Shown here piece by piece: positions 11,883-22,770 of a stretch of 64,000 nt of DNA. The position numbers and the translations under genes are program-made. The notes under the pieces are model-generated. The model made no database searches, had not been told where the DNA came from, and saw only the letters and a program-made list of their open reading frames with translations. Position 1 is the stretch's first letter. The number at the start of each line of letters is the position of its first letter. The stretch comes from Apoda limacodes. Its lineage: Eukaryota > Arthropoda > Insecta > Lepidoptera > Limacodidae. The stretch spans positions 14,062,373 through 14,126,372 of the forward strand of contig OX291548.1 of the NCBI GenBank assembly GCA_946406115.1, given 5' to 3'.

Positions 11883-12006
11883 CGTGAGATATACTAGCTA
11901 AAGGTAGGTTTGGCTTCTACCAAAAGGTATTTCATAAATTAAAGTTATACATTTAAATAAGCATTCCACAACCAGGGAGGTAAATTCGAGAGTTAATACC
12001 TGGATG

Positions 12007-12198
12007 ATTATTGGAAACAGTTTCAAGCTATTCGGACTCTGGAATTCGAGGGAAAAATCAATGCAAGTACATTCACGAGTTTCGACAGGTAAGTCATACT
12101 TCCATACATTTTTGTCTCGAATAAATAATAAGGTCCCTACTTGCATTGCAATTATCTCTCGAATTCCAGTCGCGTTCTTGAGACTGTTCCCAATAGGT
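12007..12198. mobile_element. MITE with about 40-bp terminal inverted repeats
   Basis: The left end (12007-12050, ATTATTGGAAACAGTTTCAA and on to CTGGAATTCGAG) is mirrored by the right end (12158-12198, CTCGAATTCCAG to CTGTTCCCAATAG). The element is about 190 bp and non-coding. A relative lies at 6968-7130. Confidence 0.7.
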
Positions 12199-13439
12199 TC
12201 GAAGGACCTTCTATTAATTAAAAAGTGAAATAATGACTCAAAATGAAACATAGCCTGTTATCAGGGTGGGTTTTCGAAAAAAACGTGTTTGTGTTGTGTA
12301 AACGAACCGGCGGGCGCGGCGGCCCAGGCCTGCCTATACACTGTTTAGTCAGCGGTTATCACTGACAAATACACTGACATCTGATAAACCGGTCCTTACT
12401 TTGAGTCTATGAATATTCGTAGTTGTAGAAACCTTGGGCCACTATAAAATTGAGGCTCGGGGGTGTTGAAAAAGGGTTGCTGAGGAAAAAGTTAGAGATT
12501 TACTTATTACCTATTCGTAGCTTAGTTATGAGTCATTATAATCCCATCAAAAACATAAATGTGAATGAGAGCCAAGTTCAATATTATGATATATGCCTTG
12601 GATGTTGTCTTCAACTTCAACCACAAAAGAAGTGAGATCTAAATGGGTACCATGTTCAATGGTCAGTCCTGAAATTTATTTATAACAACATAAAATATAA
12701 TTTCTTCTTATAACTTAGGATAATATATTGTAGCCTAAGGTCTGACTTGGATAGTTCTCATATACGAATTATTATGTTCGATGATTAGTTTCTTAATAAT
12801 AATAATACTAATAATAAAATAAGAAACGACAAGTAGCAGGTTTAGAACTTGCGAAGGCTATAATATAATTCGTATATAAGTACCTACTAAAACGGAAATA
12901 TTTGGACTAAAAACAAATTAAGAGTGGTATTCAACTTGTTATATATTCACGTAAAGACTTTAAAATCCACATAAAGACCGGCTGTCATAAGTTTTGATTG
13001 CTGCTGATTCTTATATTACAGATTTTATAAGTCAAGTGTTCCTAATAGAATCATTTAGGTGAAAAATTATAATAAAATGATAATTATTTACCAGTTTCTG
13101 ATTATTCCTTTGTATTCACCTAATTACCTATCTACATGCCAAATTTGAACATTCTAGGTCATCTGGAACTGGGTTAGAGTTTTGATCTATAGGTCAGTCA
13201 GTGATAAAAATGACGTTTTTTGAACGATTATATCTAAATAACCGTTTGAGAGGTGCTTATGATGAATTTGGAACACATATGTATCTCGCAAGTCTCAATA
13301 TACAAGCTAAATTTGACACGTTTATGTGAAATAGTTTTTGAGTTATGAGGGGGTCAAAAGTGGCTCCAAATGGTTCGTGCTCGCCAGTTCTGTTACTTGA
13401 ACTTGGCTTGACACGCTGCCGCGTGTCTAGATAAATACT

Positions 13440-13680
13440 AATAATAAATATTTTTGGACATTACACACCGTTATATACCAGATAGCGGATAAATATAAAA
13501 TATAAATAAAATTCCTTTTTTTTCGTAAAATACATACATATTATACATAAATACACTCAGGCTCAAGACAAACACAAATGTTAATCACATAAATGTTTGT
13601 TCAGTACGGGATTCGAACTCACACGCTCTGCACAGCAGCCGGCCACACTTCCAACTAGGTTGCGAGGCAGTCAATTTGGG
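13440..13680 (-). mobile_element. tRNA-derived SINE (family S1)
   Basis: On the minus strand it starts TGACTGCCTCGCAACCTAG. It has a pol III B-box-like GAGTTCGAATCCC, then ACAAACATTTATGTGATTA and an AT-rich body ending near GTGTAATGTCCAAAAATAT. The copy at 30690-31110 has the same head, B box and body on the plus strand. Confidence 0.75.
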
Positions 13681-14006
13681 TGATACGTCTGTAACAGTCT
13701 TGTTGAGTCTGTAGCGTGAATTGTGATTATCTAAAATAATTTAGACAATCTTTTAATTATTTTGATTAAAAGACGGCAAAAAAGTCACTATTTACCAGTT
13801 TACAATTAATGAGTTCTTCGTCCCAATTGATTACTTAGAACAGTTCTTCTCTTTTTTCTGCCTTTAGTTTCTCAAAAAGATTCATGTGTTTTGAATAATT
13901 TTACTTTAAGAAACACATTTTGTTATTAAATATCGTTATATCTTACAAAATATAAAACTTCTTCAAAATTATAGTTAACTTCTTTAAGTTTGCATATAGA
14001 ATCCAT

Positions 14007-14340
14007 TTTTAGGGTTCCTTAGTGAAACAAGGAAACCCTCACAAGGTCGTTTAGTAAGCACAGTAAAGGAAATAACTTGAATATAGTTTAGGTATTTTGT
14101 AGTCCTATGAATAATTATTTTTTTTCTAATAATATTGCTATAATAAGGTACGGAACACTCAATGCGTAAGTTACTCACATTTGTCTGACTTTCTTAGGGT
14201 TCTACCAGAGCACCCAGAGGGTACCAACGGAGCCCTACATGTTACAAAGACTACGCTGTCTGTCTGTCCGTCTGTCCGACCATTGAAAGGCTCTATCTTT
14301 TAGACCGAAATAAGTAAGCCTGATTTTTCACAGAATATGT
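14007..14340. repeat. GGGTTCC/CTGTCTGTCCGTC repeat family
   Basis: AGGGTTCCTT at 14011 faces its inverse AAGGAAACCCT at 14028, and a further related start lies at 14199 with CTGTCTGTCTGTCCGTCTG downstream. Related pieces occur at 14686-14740 (TTAGGGTTCCGCAGATAAAT, then TAGTTTCGCCATGTCCGTC), 37320-37385 and 40597-40650. The family is non-coding and probably the remains of a short interspersed element. Confidence 0.5.
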
Positions 14341-14757
14341 GTTATAATGAGGGATTGTCTAACAAATAATAAAAATTAAAAAAAAATTACAATTTACAAG
14401 AAACGCATTTTTCATTGAAGGTGCCAACTCCTACGGAATAGGCGGAATATCTTTATATTTTACCTTATGGGCACATAACGCTCCACCTACACAGCAAAAA
14501 AAAAGGCAAACAGCTATTGGGCATTTTTTTGTGCAAGCAACTTGGTTTCGTTTAATACAATCCCACACATGGCTTTATAGGTAAGTTACGTCATTAAGCG
14601 AACTCTTGCACAGTCTATGCTTTGGATTACTTCATCTCACTTATTTATTTATTTAATTATCAGGATTAATTCTTTTATTTTTAGGGTTCCGCAGATAAAT
14701 GTAAAAACGGAACTTTATAGTTTCGCCATGTCCGTCAGTACGTCCTTCTTTCCCTTA

Positions 14758-15354
14758 GGCTGCATTCACACGGCGACTATTCTATTCGATATTTTCTCGC
14801 ATACTGTTTTACCGTATACGAGACGGCCGTTCACACGGTGCGAGGTCTATTCGGTGTTTTCACGTATGCGGTCTTCCAGGATACGTGGCCGCCGTTCACA
14901 CAGCATCTATTCGATACGCTTTGCCAGCCGCCACACCACTAGTCGCTGAGAGCAAGCTATTTTTTTATAGTTGTATCATGATTTATCCTATATAAATAAC
15001 TCGCTGTTAATCGGCAATCTACTTTGCCAAAGACGTCACAAAAAAACTGTTTGCTGCCAGCCCCCGCGCGAGTCTTGTATACGACAAACCAGTTTGTCCG
15101 TATGAACGAATCAACGGAAACATAGGCGCCACTGAGCATCGCATTCGATAAAATCGTTTCGAGAATCGCGCATTCCTGGTGGCAAAACCTTACGGTATAC
15201 GATAAAAAATATGACTCGAATACGAGATTTCCTCGCATAGACGCCGTGTGATCGATTTTCAGAGTTGCCATACAAATTTTGTTGTCATTACCATATTCGA
15301 TTAAATCTTGTATACTACGGTATACGAGAAAAATTGCGCCGTGTGAACGCAGCC
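14758..15354. mobile_element. PIF/Harbinger-like MITE with TTA target duplication
   Basis: The left terminus GGCTGCATTCACACGGCG is the near-exact inverse of the right terminus CGCCGTGTGAACGCAGCC. Both are flanked by TTA (14755-14757 and 15355-15357). The 597-bp interior repeats the ends at a distance (CCGTATACGAGACGG, CCGTTCACACGGTG, CCGTTCACACAGC, CGCCGTGTGATCG), so subterminal repeats are nested inside. No transposase is encoded; the open frames here are chance. Confidence 0.8.
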
Positions 15355-17234
15355 TTATAATAACCCTACAATTCCACCATCTTTGCCATCTTAAGTTAAC
15401 CCACATAAAGTATTGTAATAATTTGATATAAAAACATTTAAGGCTAGCTCTCTATTTATAAAACAAAGCGATGAAACTTTTTTAGTGCACCGTTTTGTGC
15501 ACTATAAATAGGTATTTAGGGGTATGAAATAACTTTCTTTTAGGTACATATTCTGCGAGTTACTATAAAAGTAAAAAACACAAATGAACACGTATTCAAT
15601 TCCTATAAGATAACACTCTATATAAGGGTTCGTAAATCTGGTATTTTTATAATAAAAATCAAAATATACTATATTTTTAATATTTATCAAAATTAGATTA
15701 CTTTTATATACAGAAAAGTCATCAGGCCACAGTACATTTAGATATTCACCGTACAATTATTAATCATCGCATAATTGAACAGCCGATACTTAGTTTAGGA
15801 ATGTTTAATTACTGTGCTATAAACACCAGCTACCTCCAATTGATACGGTGTTTTAATTAAGTGAAGGTTAGATCAAAATGTTAAGTACACAATAATAATG
15901 ACAATGATTTTTTAATAGAGAAAATAAGAAATAATGTAAACTCTTGCAAAGACCTTCCTAGATTTGACAGCAATTTGATAAGACAAGATTTTTTTGCATT
16001 CATAACGGTTTGCTGGTACATTTGGTAATTTATTATCAATGTTGTAATGCAAAAAATGGTCTGAGTAAATTTAAAAACTTATGACTGAACGATGTTTTAC
16101 AATGTTTATTGGTGGTGGATGGTTTATATCAAAAATGAATAGTGGGTTGCTAGGACGCGCAGTAATGTATGTTGCCTCAGAGTAGTATGAAGAACAAAGA
16201 GTTGTCGCACAGATTACACTTGACATAGTTGAAAGAAAGTGTGTATTGTACTTATATACTTTTAATATAGCTTATTGTGAATACTGAAATTTTAACAGTT
16301 AACTTTTTGCTACACCACCTCTGACTAACGGCATAGAAAACTATTTTAATAGGCTCAAGCCATGGCGAAGGGTCAGCCACATGTCGCTATTTTGTTAATA
16401 AATATATAAGTTTCGGAACACGTCCTGACGGTAGATTTATATATGGAAAACTCAGCTTAGCTTGCCTTACCTTACCAGCCTCATACGCGTTCCCACTCTT
16501 GGGTCATGGCCTACCATCACCTTGGGCAAGGGCGATTTAGGCCACATAGTCCATCTATGACTATATCTATATATAAATCGTACTGCGATTGAGACGTATT
16601 TCCTCATTTCTGGCAACTGCTGAACAACATTCAGTTTGTAATTACCCTCGAAAGGTTTCGGTATAATTGACACCTTTGTGTTTTCACATAAACTTTTTCT
16701 AAGCTTTTTTCGAGCTTTGTAGGTGGTAAGAGTAATGCCCGTTTTGTAATCAGTTCTTTAGATATTTGATTTTTTTTTGATACTATGAAACACTAAGATT
16801 ATGTGTATATGACACGCACTTGACGGTTTTTAAAGTTAGTTATGCTTGGCCGTCGAATTATTATTTAATATTTATTTATTACTACTGAAGGTAGCTACCC
16901 AAAAAATGTGAAATATGTTGGGTGTTGTTTTATATAGATAATAGCCTAACTTAGCGGTTCTTATTTTAAGAACCCTTTTGCTCAAACAACACCTAATATT
17001 TGATGGAGCCCTAAAATAAGCAAAACCTATTTAATGAGTATTTTTTGATAACAAACATACAAAAATAACTACTTTATATGTGTACTGTGTACGTACATGT
17101 ACGTGTACTGACAATGTATTGATTTTAAATTCATATTTTCTCGGAGGAACCTTTACAAATGCTCAGATCCGCCCAGTTTATTACTACGACTTCATCCGCT
17201 TGGCCTTTAAAAAAAAAGAAAGATCTCCAATAAC

Positions 17235-17292
17235 GAAAGTTATTGGTACGGAACCTCTAGTGTGCGAGGCTAACTAGCACTTAACCGGTGTT
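17235..17292 (-). repeat. short repeat related to 39301-39350
   Basis: On the minus strand it reads ACCGGTTAAGTGCTAGTTAG and then a GAGGTTCCGTACC-like end. This matches the common AACCGGTCAAGTGCGAGTC module at 39301. The open frame across 17080-17277 is not supported as a gene. Confidence 0.55.
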
Positions 17293-18479
17293 AATTAAAC
17301 TCTAAGTTACTAAGTCCTTAGTAAACAAGACATGTATAATGATCAAATCGAAATCAAAGGTATATATGTATATAACATGTCATTGTTAGCGTACTCAATA
17401 AATCAAAACAACTCATAGTTAATATTACGCCTATAAAGATTATAACATATAAATATTAAATTAGTAGTAGATCATAACAGCGTAACAATGTATTATAACA
17501 ATATAATAATTAACCCCGATAACGCTTCCATTCAATTTTTCACGAAGATATCACGAAAATTGGAAAATAATGGAGACCGTTGAAAGATTCGAACACGATA
17601 CGTGTAGCTAGATAATGATTACAAGTAGGTATCAAATATGGCTTGTCGAACACGGTGTAGATATGGGGAAACAATTTGATCGAGCAGTTTATCGGGCTTT
17701 GTCGGTCTGCCGAAATCCTGCAATCAGTAAATGCGCGATTATCGCTAGTCTTGGTGATAGCGGCTCGTTTCATGTTGTTGACCCGTACTAGCTGGTAATG
17801 CATTTTTGATGGAGGGCGCAGCTGCTATCGTTACCTCGACGATAAATACTCCAAGACGAGTGTTGAGTGTGTACTGATACTGTACGTGTACTTGTGAGTC
17901 TTGGTACTTCAACTCGAAAAGGGCAGAGATTGAGGAGAATAGGAAGCTGATAGCTCTCTCAGTGAGAGAATAGCGTTGATTTTGTTATTCATTGTTACCG
18001 ATAAACATAAATGAATTTGGTTTTTTCTTTAATATAACATAACTTTTTGCATTACTTATTTCTAACATAAACCACGATGTGTACCAATCTAGTTTTTTTA
18101 GTCTTACTTATATGTATATGTAATGATTTTGGTTGCTGCTATTCCTAATATTATATAACAAGATAATAATGAAACTTCAAACGGTTCGACATCCAAATGG
18201 CCTGTGTCCCCCTTTACATGATAACACCGCTGAATCGCAATTTAGTAATATTGGCCAGTTTTAGTAATGTTCAAAAGTTGTGTTGGGTGTATTGTAGTTA
18301 TTATATTATGTTTTTTATCGACATGAACTATATTTATTTGTGCAATTCCTGCTAAGAATCATAGATACAAATGAAACTAAGTTCTATTGGGTTTACAAGG
18401 ATGCTGAATTGAAATCTTTTATCATCGAGTTTTTTAAATCAAGATATATTCAAGATGGTAGATTCAAAATAGTGTGTAG

Positions 18480-18850
18480 GTAGGTACTGTTTTGGAATCT
18501 TGTTTAGTTTGTTTTTTATATATGATAGATTTACACAGTCACTATGTCTGTATGTTTTGCTTTTTTATGATATGCAAATACTTTAAATAACTGGGGCCCA
18601 AAAGCCTAAAAGACACGAAATAGTTCATTACCTTTTAGATAAAGTAATTTTTATTAAATATGGTTAATATTTGGAAGAAGAAAGTTGGGAATACGATACA
18701 ACGATTTTGCTGATTGTAACTGGGTAGCTTCAGCCCGAGGTGCAGTTGTCCCTATCGCACATCGGTAGTTTGGATCGGGTCTTAGCGCAACAACAATAGT
18801 ATTTTCAAATACCTAGGCGTGCATCCGCTTGTGTCTGATATCTCCTCTTT
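18480..18850 (+). repeat. unclassified repeat, copy 1 of an intronic pair
   Basis: This block aligns by eye, in the same orientation, with 25270-25690. The strongest matches are TTACCTTTTAGATAAAGTAA, the following TTTTTATTAAATxTGGTTxA and TTGTCCCTATCGCACATC. Another shared stretch is ACA(C)A(G/A)TCACTATGTxTGTxTGTTTT. No coding capacity or terminal repeats are evident. Confidence 0.65.
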
Positions 18851-19674
18851 AGGCGTTCGCGAAACATAGCTTTTTGAAGTATGAAAAATAAAATAATTTT
18901 AGAAAGCCTAAATCGTTATAATTAAAGCAGATTTGTCATTTTGTAATAAAATATGACGTGTTTATTTTTATTTTCAAAATCAAAAGGAAATCATATTCAG
19001 GTTGTGCTCCACCCAAATATGCAATTTTTTGCTTGTTTTTAAATCTATTACACTGTCCTATTGTAAGTTTCAAACTGGCAAAAAAAAACATGTCTTTAGA
19101 CATTCTTTAACAAGAAATCTAATGTATATATTTTAATATATCTGTTAAAACATCGCTTTTAAAAGAATTACTGACGATTTTTTGTAATTTTTCATCTATA
19201 ACTCCTTATCAACTAATTGCAGGAACGTACACCTACATATATTATTACAAGGAATGTCCAGTAATTACAATGCTAAAACTTACTGTAATAAATTTTCTTT
19301 ATCTTATGTGATATAATTATAATTAATTAATTTCCACTTTTTACGATAAGCTGTCCAATATCATTTTCAAGATATTTCTGTCACAGAGAAATTAACTTTA
19401 TTTGAGATCAACATCGTCAACTTTAGCATAAAGCATATATAGCAAATATATATGCACATTAGTGGCCCTCTTAACGTTATTTTGATTTTTTAGTTATGAT
19501 ATGATATACCTATAACACCAAGAACGTGTGTATCTACCCTAAAACACTATTAACAGTCGTTAATTCCAATGGATATAAAATAAGCCAGTACATACAACGC
19601 AAGTTATTATACCCTCCCTAACATATATATAAGTAATGTATTTTCAGTATATTACATCCCTAACGACATAGCCA

Positions 19675-19790
19675 TGTAGGGCGGGCGGCGCCCCACACGG
19701 GTGGGTCTACAGGGCGGGCTGTAAACCAGCGCGCGGCATTTTATGCGTTGCTTTACGTCTACTTTGGGGCCCTCCACTCGACTCATTGGC
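19675..19790. promoter_or_regulatory. GC-rich, apparently single-copy intronic patch (candidate enhancer)
   Basis: The patch is much richer in G and C than the surrounding intron (AGGGCGGGCGGCGCCCCACA and CAGGGCGGGCTGTAAACC). It is followed by ATTTTATGCGTTGCTTTACG, which contains TTTATG and TTTACG, core sequences bound by Caudal- and AbdB-type homeodomains. I see no resemblance to other repeats in the window. A regulatory role is inference only. Confidence 0.25.
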
Positions 19791-20271
19791 GCCTCGGGGT
19801 TACATTACTAATACTCAAATTACTAAGGTATTATGACAGGATTTTATAACATGCCCTACCTAATCACTAATGGACAATCACAATAAACAATTCCAATAAC
19901 TTATCTTCCCAAAGAATTTATTATTAATTTTACTATTTACTAATGTAGGTACTTATTTTTTTATATGTTTTTATGAGACGTAAATTTCTATAACTATACT
20001 AATATAAACCTAAGTCAATTTGGTAAGTTTGTGTATTTCAATGTGTTTCCGATTTGAAAAATTCTTTTATTGTTATATGAATAGCCCATTTTCAAGTAAA
20101 AATTAGGGTTTGGTATATATTTCGAGCATAAACCCTAAAGAATCGGAGCAGCAACTTAACATGGGTGAAACCACTAAGAAAACTTGTAATTGTATAAAAT
20201 TGCTCATTTATCTAACAGGGCGTCCTATTATCAATACACGGTCTCTCACTTTTAAATCATATTCAAGGGTT

Positions 20272-20353
20272 CTGTGGCTGCGGTGACCGCTTTCCATCAG
20301 GTGGGCCGTAAGCTTGTTTGCCACCTTAGTAGTATAAACAAAAAAAAAAAAAA
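20272..20353 (+). mobile_element. non-LTR family A, 3'-end remnant
   Basis: GGCTGCGGTGACCGCTTTCC, then GGTGGGCCGTAAGCTTGTTT, GCCACCTTAGTAGTATAAAC and an A-run. Only the last 80 bp of the element are present, a typical strong 5' truncation. Confidence 0.85.
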
Positions 20354-20524
20354 CAGACCAACTATCTAGAACCGATTTATAACACCTACTACGATTCAGC
20401 CTACTGATCTAAGAAACTTTACCCTTGACATCATTATGAATTTAATAAATTATTTTTATGAAAGAAAACCATGATTATTTTGATGTCCGAGATAAAGAAT
20501 CCGTCGATCAGTCATTGTTTCGTC

Positions 20525-20720
20525 AATGTTAAATTTACCGTACATTGCGTAGGTACACTGCATGCGTCTGCGTTATGATGGCGTAATGTAAGGTACGCCA
20601 TGATTGATTTACGCATCCATCACAAACGTCGCGGTTACGTCTTTCGTCGGTGTCTTTACTAAAGTTATGACATTATTTACACAATACTCACGCGCCGTGA
20701 CGACTTTTGCTGTGACATAA
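20525..20720. promoter_or_regulatory. moderate-GC intronic stretch, candidate conserved element
   Basis: This stretch (CATGCGTCTGCGTTATGATG, GATTGATTTACGCATCCATC and onward) has balanced composition. It has several TTAC/TTTACG and TGATTGATT (PBC-like) words and no match to the repeats catalogued here. It sits in the large cad intron where enhancers are expected. Support is weak without comparison to other species. Confidence 0.2.
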
Positions 20721-20884
20721 AAAACACGGAAAGTGCAAATGCTAATAGAATTTGACATCATAATCAGATTTTAATAAATGCCGTTAGTTAAGCTATGGTA
20801 TTAATTATTAAAAATATAGCTAATTACAAAAAAATAACAGATTTTCCAAGATATCCATGACTTTAGAAATCCTTATGTATAAAT

Positions 20885-21230
20885 TATTAGCTTTTGTCCG
20901 CGGTTTCACCCGCCCTGAATTCGGTTATCGGTGTAGGATTTCAAGATCAAATCCTCAACTATAGAAAAAAAACGGACTCACACTTGACGTTTTCAAGAAG
21001 CCTATATCCTTTCTCGGGACTCTAACTGCCAAATTTCATCTTAAACGGTACAGCGGTTTAAGAGTGAAGAGGTAACAGATAGACAGGCAGAGTTACTTAC
21101 GCATTTATAATATTACTAGCTTTTGCCAGCTGCTTCGCCCGCCCTAAATTTGGTTATCGGCATAGGATTCTTACTCCTCAATTATAAAAAAAACACAGAA
21201 GGTAAAATATTTTTAAATAATACGTACCGC
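20885..21230 (+). repeat. two family B repeats head to tail
   Basis: TTTTGTCCGCGGTTTCACCC followed by TTCGGTTATCGGTGTAGG starts the first copy. It runs through CACACTTGACGTTTTCAAG to CGCATTTATAATATTA near 21117. A second copy starts at once (TTTTGCCAGCTGCTTCGCCC) but breaks off after about 100 bp. Confidence 0.7.
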
Positions 21231-21570
21231 CCTTCGCGCGCAATACTTGATCATTATTTTGCTGCGACGTTATTTTAACACTGCGATATCTCCTAAGATA
21301 TTCATTGATATCGAATGATGAACAGGGTAATTTTGTTTTAAATTAAGTGCTTGTGATAAGTAACGTATTTATTTGGAGAAACATTTATATCATGTTCATA
21401 AGAACACCTTCACAAATAATGCGTTATTTTAGAACAAATACCTATGGTTAACATAAAAAAGGTTATAGTGAGCCAACCGTAAACTATATACATATGCTGT
21501 CGCGGACTTTTTTTTAGAACTTTTATAGGGGAACAATTCTGTCATACATGATTTTATCGAAACTTAACTT

Positions 21571-21868
21571 GTGTTAGCGTGATGATATATAGTCTATAGC
21601 CTTCTAGATAAATGGGCTATCCAACACTGAAAGATTTTTTTTTATACGACCAGTAGTTCCTGATTTTAGCGCGTTCAAACAAACAAACTCTTCAGCTTTA
21701 TATATTAGTATAGAAAAAAACCCCGATTTTGAAACATTTTTCATTAGTGCTCTGCTCCTATTTGTGTTAGCGTGATAATATATAGCCTATAGCCTTTCTC
21801 GATCAATCCGACCAGTAGTTGCTGAGATTAGCGCGTTCAAACAAACAAACTCTTCAGCTATATATTAG
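21571..21868 (+). repeat. directly repeated 3' ends of a retroelement-like repeat
   Basis: TGTGTTAGCGTGATGATATA, then GACCAGTAGTTCCTGATTTT and AGCGCGTTCAAACAAACAAA end at TATATATTAGTATAG (about 21713). The same modules recur from 21762 to 21868. This is a tandem pair of one common short repeat. Confidence 0.65.
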
Positions 21869-21871
21869 TAG

Positions 21872-22110
21872 ATGTCGAACCGATAACCCATGGAGAAGAA
21901 AGGTTCTTGAGTGGCGAGCACGAATCGGAAGACTCATTGTGGAGCGTTCTCCTACCAGGTGGGCAGACGACCTAGTTACAGTCACAGGAAACCTATGGGC
22001 GCGGGCAGCTCAGGACAGGCCGTTGTGGGGACATAAAATATTGGAGAAACCAACGTTCAGCAGTGAACGCCTTGCGGCTGAAACGAACGAACGAACAGAT
22101 CGACGCGCTT
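21872..22110 (+). mobile_element. RTE-type non-LTR element, 3' coding end
   Basis: The frame encodes CRTDNPWRRKVLEWRARIG, then SPTRWADDLV, NLWARAAQDRPLW and SERLAAET, followed by a short GAACGAACGAAC array (about 22081-22096). The RPxRWxDD...W.RxAQDRxxW pattern is the C-terminal tail of RTE-like reverse transcriptases of insects. Nothing upstream is preserved, so this is a 5'-truncated, non-functional copy. Confidence 0.75.
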
Positions 22111-22486
22111 CAAACTAGTGGATAGTGTGCTATTACATTTATAGCGCCTGGCGGTCACTCTAGCTAAGCTACACTTAATAGAAAATAATCGAATAGTAAA
22201 ACGATTAATGAATTGAGATAGAACTATAAATAAATAAAGCAGCAGTAAAAAGAAATTATCATCTTTCGAAAATATCCAGTAGTAACTAGTAGTAACTCTT
22301 AAAAAAACGAATGAGCTAACCATGACTTGTCATCTTTGGAGTTAACATATTGCTATTTCAATCTAACCTAGTAAATCAAATGACAGTTGACTAACCTAAA
22401 GATCTGCATATTATTTTTATACTATTGTCATAGCGTAATAACTACCAATGGTTTAAAACTTTGTGAGCTACCTAAAAATGCATACT

Positions 22487-22770
22487 AATATTATTAATGC
22501 GAAAGTAACTCTGTCTGTCAGTCTGTTACCTCTTCACGCTTAAACCGCTGTACCTGTATAAGATGAAATTTGGCATGGATATGGTTTCTGTCCCGAGAGT
22601 GGACATAGGCTACTTGAAAACGTCAAGTGTAATTCGTTTGTTTTCATAATTGAGGAGTTGTCGTTGTAATCCTACACCGATAACGTAATTTAGTAGGGCG
22701 GGTGGAACCACGGGCAAATTTAGCATGGAAATAGTTTGAGTCCCGGGTGAAACCACGGGCAAAAGCTAGT
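22487..22770 (-). repeat. interspersed repeat family B (inverted)
   Basis: ATTAATGCGAAAGTAACTCT, CTCTTCACGCTTAAACCGCT, GGCATGGATATGGTTTCTGT, GAAAACGTCAAGTGTAATTC and CGGGTGGAACCACGGGCAAA are the inverse of the order at 20885-21118. A short partial duplicate of its end follows at 22724-22770. Confidence 0.75.

Noticed and set aside
14617..15406. Two medium open frames (plus 14617-14949, minus 14957-15406) as genes
   Set aside because: They lie inside or overlap a MITE with terminal inverted repeats and TTA duplications; the translations have no domain.
17080..17277. 65-codon ORF with RPVYYYDFIRLAF
   Set aside because: Its end is a common repeat (inverse of the AACCGGTCAAGTGCGAGTC module); no protein family recognised.
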